NCBI RefSeq assembly: GCF_019649055.1
Contig: NW_026570377.1
Coordinates: 186,001-250,000 of the forward strand
Direction: 5' to 3'
Origin: Paramacrobiotus metropolitanus
Taxonomy: Eukaryota; Tardigrada; Eutardigrada; Parachela; Macrobiotidae
Length of the DNA: 64,000 nt
Below are positions 57,812 to 64,000 of the stretch, piece by piece. A program made the translations under genes and the position numbers. Position 1 is the first letter of the stretch; each line of letters starts with the position of its first letter. The notes beneath the pieces were generated by a model, which had not been told where the DNA came from, ran no database searches, and was given only the letters and a program-made list of their open reading frames with translations.

Positions 57812-58782
57812 TTTCTAGATAAAAGATCTAGATAAAAGGACAATAATGTTCAAATTTGAAGTTTCGTGCTTTGTAGAGTTACAGAAAATCTAACAAATTA
57901 GAAATACCAAAAAAGCGACTTTTTACAGCAAGCTGGCTTAGCACCAAAAGCAATATAAAAAGAGACTCAAAACGCTGCTATTGGCCGATTTCAAGCCACC
58001 TCCTGTTTAATGTTTTTAGTCACTACCTTGTAATTAACGATAACAAACTTTTTATTAAAGAAATTCGCGAATTTTGACAATTGGTTTTTTGGTTGGCATC
58101 AGACCGATTAAAAATTCGAGCGATTAAAAAGTTTATCTGGGAAACTGTTTAATCACTTTTCTTAAATCACTCAGAATTGCTTAGCGTACGCCCCTGAAAT
58201 TATTGGCCTCTTTTTGAGCCGATCACTTTTCTGATCTCATTTTAAGTGCTGAATTGCTTGGTTTTTAATTTAGCTTTTAAAGTTAATCTATTAGTATGAC
58301 TGTGCTCCAAAGCGACCAGGCGCGTCATTTCCATTTTCAATTTCTTTTTGCTGTGTGCGAGTACATAATCCGTATACAAGTTTTAGAATGAGTCTGTTTC
58401 TGAATCGTATCAAGTAGCCTGTCTCCACCAATGAATGCACTTTATCACCAGAATTAACGCGCACCAGCAAAAACAACAATAAGGAAACCACTCCACACAA
58501 ACGCCCGTTAAATCATCTTGTAAAAACGTCCGCCTAGGTACTGTATATCTACACATTAAAGAAGCACAACATGCAGCATGCGCGGCCGGAAGACAGCAAA
58601 GACACCGCATGGGAATGCGTGCCTAAAATGATTTAACCAAATATTGCCAGAAACGCAGTGGACAACATTAATACCACCAGAAGAATAAAAAAGATAAAAA
58701 AACACCGACAGCTACCATGTGTCGCGATCAAACAAGGAAATCCTGCCATGTCACGGGGAAAATCGTTTGCGTCCTCCATGGA
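57812..58782. other. Intergenic, SLK/STK10 to NAA50
   Basis: 3' flank of the SLK/STK10 gene and upstream region of NAA50, both on the minus strand. Small frames here have no domain. The NAA50 promoter should lie near 57812-58100. Confidence 0.5.
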
Positions 58783-61700
58783 TCACGTTCTACTTGAACG
58801 GGAATACGAGGACGATATCTCGGCTGAGTCGACATCCGTTGAGCTTTCAGTAGGAGAATTACCATAATCACCGTCGCCGTTGCGCAGGAAGGTCGTGCTG
58901 TAGAAGCGCTCACGCTCTTCCGCTTGCTTTACGAAGTCTTCTTCTAGTTTCTACAGAAATCAGACGCATTTTAATCAGACGCTCGCACACCAGCAAAATC
59001 GCTGCCAATAAAAAACTGCTGCTGAGCAGATTACTGCCCAAAATCAAATCGCCAGTTAAACTTATATGTCTTTGGACCTCAATCAAAGCAGTAACTTAGA
59101 CAGATAAAAAATGGTTAATAAAGTAGTCATTCAGTTTTTCTACTTAGTTATTTTCTTAGTGAGTTACTTTTTTTCCGGATTTAAAAGGACAGCTTTCAAT
59201 CTGTACACCGAGTATGGATATTCGTTCACAGTTAAATCATAAATACGATTCATTACAACCACATACGTTAAACTGAGCTTTGGCCGACAACCAATGATTA
59301 TTAAAAAACGTAAGCAAAATATTGCAAGCATATAAAATATAACGAATGTAAAATTATATTTAAAAAAATGTCCAAAACTTTTACTACGAGTATAGAATAA
59401 TGAAAACTAGTTTAAAAAAATACAGCCTGCGCTCACCTGTTTCCGGAGTATTAAATCATTTTTCCACCGTTGCAGGCTCTCGGAATGGTCCACTTCGAGC
59501 GCCCTCAGTTTAACATTTTCTGTATCCATGAGGACTTTCCGTTTTTCGTTCTGCTCAACAACCACGCAAAAGAATCAAATCATGACCGTCAACGGCGTGA
59601 TGCGCTACCGACAATGGAACACCGAACATTAACGACAGCAACGTACTTGGATCTGTTCTAATTCCCGCAGATTCGCTTCGGCAGCCGCGCGCAGCTCTTC
59701 AACGCGGTTGGAATGCTTCTGCTCTTGCCGTACTTGTTCCGCTTTGTAGCGCTTCTTTTCTTGCTCTTGAAACTACAATGCCATGAACCAGTGTTTAAGT
59801 TTTTGCAACACGGTGAAAAACAAGTACATACGTAACAACGAGTAATTATTTCCAGAAAAAATAATAGTCACAGCTAGAGAACGGTTGTTTCGTATGGTAT
59901 GGCATACACTGAACTGAATAAAGGTGTCAAAAAATACCATATTAATCGATTTTCCAAGAAGTATTATCTACTTATTACCAGCTAACTGTAACCAATAAAA
60001 AAAATAAAATAAAAAAAGCCTGATATAAAATAATAGTCATGCCATTTTTACCAGTTAGTCGTGGTAGAAATAACTCAGTAATAATTAACAGGAAATGCAG
60101 TACCTAACCAATACATTCAGACTGTTTCAGTGGTCAGCTGCTCCGTGATTATCAACCGGCGAAGTAAATTAGTAAGTCAAAAATTTAGCAAAATCATAAA
60201 CTCACTAACGCAAGGGCCGCAAATATCAAAAGTTAAAGCTATTATAAGAACGCAAAAACATATGAAAAAAGCGAAGGACCGGATTAAGATACATCGCGGA
60301 AAATTTATCGCGAAAATAAAATTATTTTAATAATTAAAAAAGATGTAAAGGCGCGCTTACCCATCGGACTTTCTCCTTCTCCTGATCAGCCGATATGTGC
60401 GTTATGCGTAAGCTTTCCCTGTACATGAGTTCCCTCGTCTTCATCTCATTTCGAATCCGCTTCGGCAGCAACTTCTTTTCAGCCGTCAATTGTTTAACCA
60501 GTTCTTGTTCGCGCATTTCATTGATCCTTTTAATTTGGTCCCGCTCTTTCTCAAACCGCAGCAGCATCTACACAGAACATAATGGTCATATTAATTCGCA
60601 GTTATAAGTTTACAAAAATAAAAAGATGCCGGGATCACTCACCTGACAACGCTGAAGGAAGAATATATCCTTCATCTGGCGTTTGGCCAACTGATGCCGT
60701 TCCATGTAATGACGCTCCTCGCGCTCCCAGATGTCAGCTTCCCGAGAACGTATTAGCTGCTGCTTTTGCTGCAAAAACTGTTTCTCCATCATGGCAATCT
60801 TCTCATGATACTGTTCCTTCATGCGTCCAATCATATGCGTCATGGCGTCATTCAGCGATGATATAAAATGCTCTTCCTGAAATGAAACCCAGGTAAATTT
60901 TGCCCAATTTGCCGTCACTAACATCGGGAAATATCGGTTAACACCCACTAAACACAAAAAAATCAGAAATTCATTAACCGCAAGACCAAATGCAGAGCTT
61001 ACCAAACTTTGACTACAGATCAACTACCAAATGATATCAGAGCAAGTCACTGCGCTCCGACAAATCATACAACTACAGTAATTTATATTCTGTTCAAGCA
61101 GAGTGTTAATAAACCAAATTTATAATTACGAAGTAGTACAGTGACATAAATTAACAGCATCTTAAAAACTCCTTGGTGAAACAAATCTGATCCAAAAGAA
61201 CAACAGTTCGATAAAAGTGCGTCGCAAATTAATATGCACGCCCATCCAGAAAATGAAATACGAGCATACTAAACGGTTAAAGTCCAGCACACAAGCTTTA
61301 GCTCAACTTGTACGTAACAAAAAAAGGAAACACCGCAATATATTCAAAGCCGGCAAACTCGTTGTGAACCAGGATAATATTATGAAAACATGGTAGTACT
61401 GACCTTGGCCGTCTGCTCCTGATCAAGCTTCTCTTTTCGCGCTTTATAAACTTCTTTCCGTTCAGCTTTCGCTATATTCACTTCGCACTCGTGTTTCAGT
61501 AGCTTTTGCTCTTGTTTTAGTGCTTCTCTGAACGCTTTGAGCTCCTTTTCCTAAATTCACAAGATGTACATTAGTTACAAAATATTTGTCATATGCATAG
61601 TATGATTAGCCAAACGATTATCAAATAATCGAGAAGTGCTACTGACATGATCAGCGCTGAGTTTTTTTGTTGCCGCTCGTAGATCAGCGTCCTGCAGTTG

Positions 61701-63569
61701 TTCTTCACGTTCCAATCGCTGCTTTTGTTGCTTCAGAAGTTGGTCGAGGTCGTTCTCGTAATTACGAATCAATACCTGCAACGGTGCAGCTACTAATTAG
61801 TGGACAATAAAGCGCCACCGATTTCACGGTTACCGGTAGTTCATATCGAGGCGACAAAACTTTCACACCATTAACGCAACCTTCAGTTACAATATCCCGC
61901 TTAATCAATTTAAAAAATATATTTCTACTGTAGTTACTAATGCAGAGGAAAACGCAATGAGTAAATTTTTAAACAAAAGCCAAGACAAGAGACATTTCAC
62001 AAAGAAATAAAGAAATACCACCGTTCATAAAAAGAAAAAAGCATTCGTAGGTAGAATAAATTTAAGCCTTTGAAAAATAACGAAAGAATTCATTATCGTA
62101 CCTGAATATCAGCCTCAAAGCGTCTCTCCTGCTGTTCTTTGGTATTTTGTGCCTTCGTGGCCAAATCTTGGAAAGCCTTCATTTCTTGCTTTTGTAATAA
62201 TTTCAATTCGCGTAATTCTTCTTTCCTGTGATATAGACAAGCATTCCAATCACAACCTGCCTCTAATAACTACTTATTTTTATGAAAATCTTAACAAGGA
62301 AAATAGGATTAATGTCAACTGATACTTGTCGCGGAACTTACCGTAGTTGCAGATCTTCTTTATGGCGGTTTTCCTCATTGGGATCAATCACTTTGGTGGA
62401 CGTTGTCGTAACCACGACGCCATCAATGACGAATTTACGGGTCTTCTTGAGTGTGCGCCGCTGACGCTGATTCTCCGCGCTGGCTTCGCCCTGCCGTTTC
62501 CGCCGCATAACAACAGCCGGCTCATTGACAACCTTGCGCGCTTTGTTCTCCTTATCACTAAAACTGTCCTCCGTGGCTACACTGCTCGTCTCACTCGGAT
62601 CCACATAGTTGATGTTATCCTGCAGCAGTGATTTTTCAAATGTTTCACTGCACAGGAGATGTACTTACAACAGTACTCTGTTTTGCCGTAATTAATTCTT
62701 AATCTTCAAGATTGTCACTCAACTTTTGCAGAAACAATTACCGCTTTCAAATAGATCACAATCCTGAACAATATTATCAATGAAACAAAATGACAGCCGT
62801 CTTAATGCGGCATTCATCGGCATTAAGTTATTAACGCGACATTTATGAGAAATTATGCTCTAGTTTCGAATCAGACCAACGCTTAAAGCGAACAAAATTA
62901 TTAACACCCACGCGGATCAAGATAAACTGCCACTGCATTAGAAAAACCAACCGAGCGTTGCAAATATTGATCAGAAACCGCAATATTGCATAAACGGTGA
63001 AACAATGCTTTCGATAAAATGACATGGTGACCACGTACCACGCTAATATTACCGTTCAGTTCGATATTATTCCAGAGCACTTTGATAACACAGATAAAGA
63101 AGTCATATCACTTGCGACGGGATCTGATGCCACACTAAACTGACTATGTCAAACGAATGTAAAAAAATTTGAAGATTTAAAAAAAACCTAATTTGGAATA
63201 AAGGCTTAACTTGGCATCATGACGTACCTGTGACGACTGTCCATCATCAAACGGCACCGGTGATGAGCTGACTACCGACACCGTTTCCCGGTCTGAAATA
63301 TTCAGACTGTGTCCACGCTCGCTGCTGGCATTACTGGAAGACGGCGAGGGCCGATTCTCCCGCCGAATCACCCCAGCGCGGAGTGTCGGCTGGACGAAGG
63401 CTCCATTAACAATGGGAGACGATGCTGAACTCTTGTCCATCACCACAACATCCACATGCTCAACACACTGATCGGCTCGCGTCAACGGCGGCGACTGTTG
63501 CTGCTGCTCTACCGCAGCATCACCACTTTCCCCGCGAATCACACCAGCCGGTTCTGCAGGACTGATCGG
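58783..63569 (-). CDS. STK10: SLK/STK10 (LOK) Ste20-like kinase, C-terminal part; kinase domain off-window
   Basis: Ten exons: 63228-63569, 62342-62619, 62102-62225, 61647-61775, 61404-61550, 60643-60876, 60361-60567, 59647-59772, 59437-59550, 58783-58950. They total 1869 nt and read in frame to TGA. The first exon starts in phase 0 after an acceptor, so the N-terminal kinase domain lies beyond the right edge. The first exon is a low-complexity linker. Next come the family signature KKTRKFVIDGVVV and the long coiled-coil PKK region (RKEELRELKLLQKQE, READIWEREERHYMERHQLA, EKRKVLMDTENVKLRALEVD). SLK and STK10 phosphorylate ERM proteins and shape the cell cortex; the coiled coil mediates dimers and membrane targeting. 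SLK and STK10 cannot be told apart from this part; invertebrates usually have one gene. It ends in a Ser-rich tail. Confidence 0.93.
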
Positions 63570-64000
63570 CTGCAAAATGTGCGGCACTATCATTACGTAC
63601 CCGTAATACATTTCACATGGCGGCTACATAATTGTCCACCTGACCGAGTTAATTCAACCATTACCAATCTCTCTCTTTCTCTCTTCATTCTCTCTCTTAC
63701 CGTCAACACTCACCCATAAACAGGTACTTGAACCGTCATAACGCAAGAAACAGTGCAGAGCGTAGAACTGTTATTCCTTTTCCAATAAAAATTAACTGTT
63801 ATTCCTTTTCCAATAAAAATTATCAGCCGACTTTCTCAAATATTAGTAAAAACGGTTATAAAGATTCTTTCATATTTGATAAGAGATATGGTAAAACTGC
63901 GAACGGATTTTGACAAGAGCAGCGCGAGTAAAGCGTACGATAGCCGCATTAGAACGGCCACAAAAGCAAACAAACCGAGTGGGACCGCCTGCTATTCACT
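63570..64000 (-). other. Intron of SLK/STK10 reaching the right edge
   Basis: Read on the minus strand this precedes the linker exon. It contains a CT-rich run on the plus strand (about 63665-63705) and a perfect 28-bp tandem duplication (63766-63821). No further exon is recognised, so the kinase-domain exons should be to the right of the window. Confidence 0.55.
63766..63821. repeat. Perfect 28-bp tandem duplication
   Basis: Copies 63766-63793 and 63794-63821 are identical (each begins AACTGTTATTCCTTTTCC). It lies in an intron of the SLK/STK10 gene. Confidence 0.9.

Overview
This window is nuclear DNA from an animal, most likely an invertebrate. Its genes are split by GT-AG introns and belong to animal families: the YANK kinase STK32, SLK/STK10, NAA50, an LRAT-domain protein, CYP2-clan P450s, a rhodopsin-like GPCR, a receptor guanylyl cyclase and an LDLa-repeat protein. 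A divergent ecdysozoan such as a tardigrade or crustacean would fit, but I cannot prove the taxon from the sequence. I see no bacterial genes, CRISPR array, rRNA or tRNA.

Layout: 2.6-12.75 kb (+) is a complete 13-exon STK32 kinase with long 5' introns. 13.06-14.24 kb (-) is a secreted LDLa-repeat protein. 14.8-31.3 kb (-) is a tandem array of four P450 loci of one subfamily, here called A, B, C and D, with an LRAT-domain gene lying between A and B. Only C keeps an unbroken reading frame (7 exons, 492 aa). B has a single 2-nt frame break, and A and D carry several. 32.8-39.6 kb (-) is a receptor guanylyl cyclase with all its domains recognisable but at least four frame breaks. 40.9-48.3 kb (-) holds three more copies of only the first two ligand-domain exons of that gene, plus degraded pieces. 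50.07-53.78 kb (+) is a two-exon GPCR. 55.56-57.81 kb (-) is NAA50. 58.78 kb to the right edge (-) is the non-kinase C-terminal half of an SLK/STK10 kinase, whose catalytic domain lies beyond the window.

The single-copy conserved genes (STK32, NAA50, SLK/STK10, GPCR) and P450 C are frame-perfect when spliced. Frame breaks cluster in the multicopy P450 and cyclase loci and in the LRAT gene. That pattern looks like birth-and-death evolution of environment-facing families more than uniform sequencing error, though read-level checks are needed.

Non-coding structure includes a 650-bp terminal-inverted-repeat element with a solitary end nearby, a second short inverted-repeat element, four strong hairpins (one with a 43-bp stem), a duplicated P450 unit that includes upstream DNA, and a few short tandem duplications. 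I did not find a clear previously undescribed molecular system. The most unusual region is the array of guanylyl-cyclase ligand-domain fragments.
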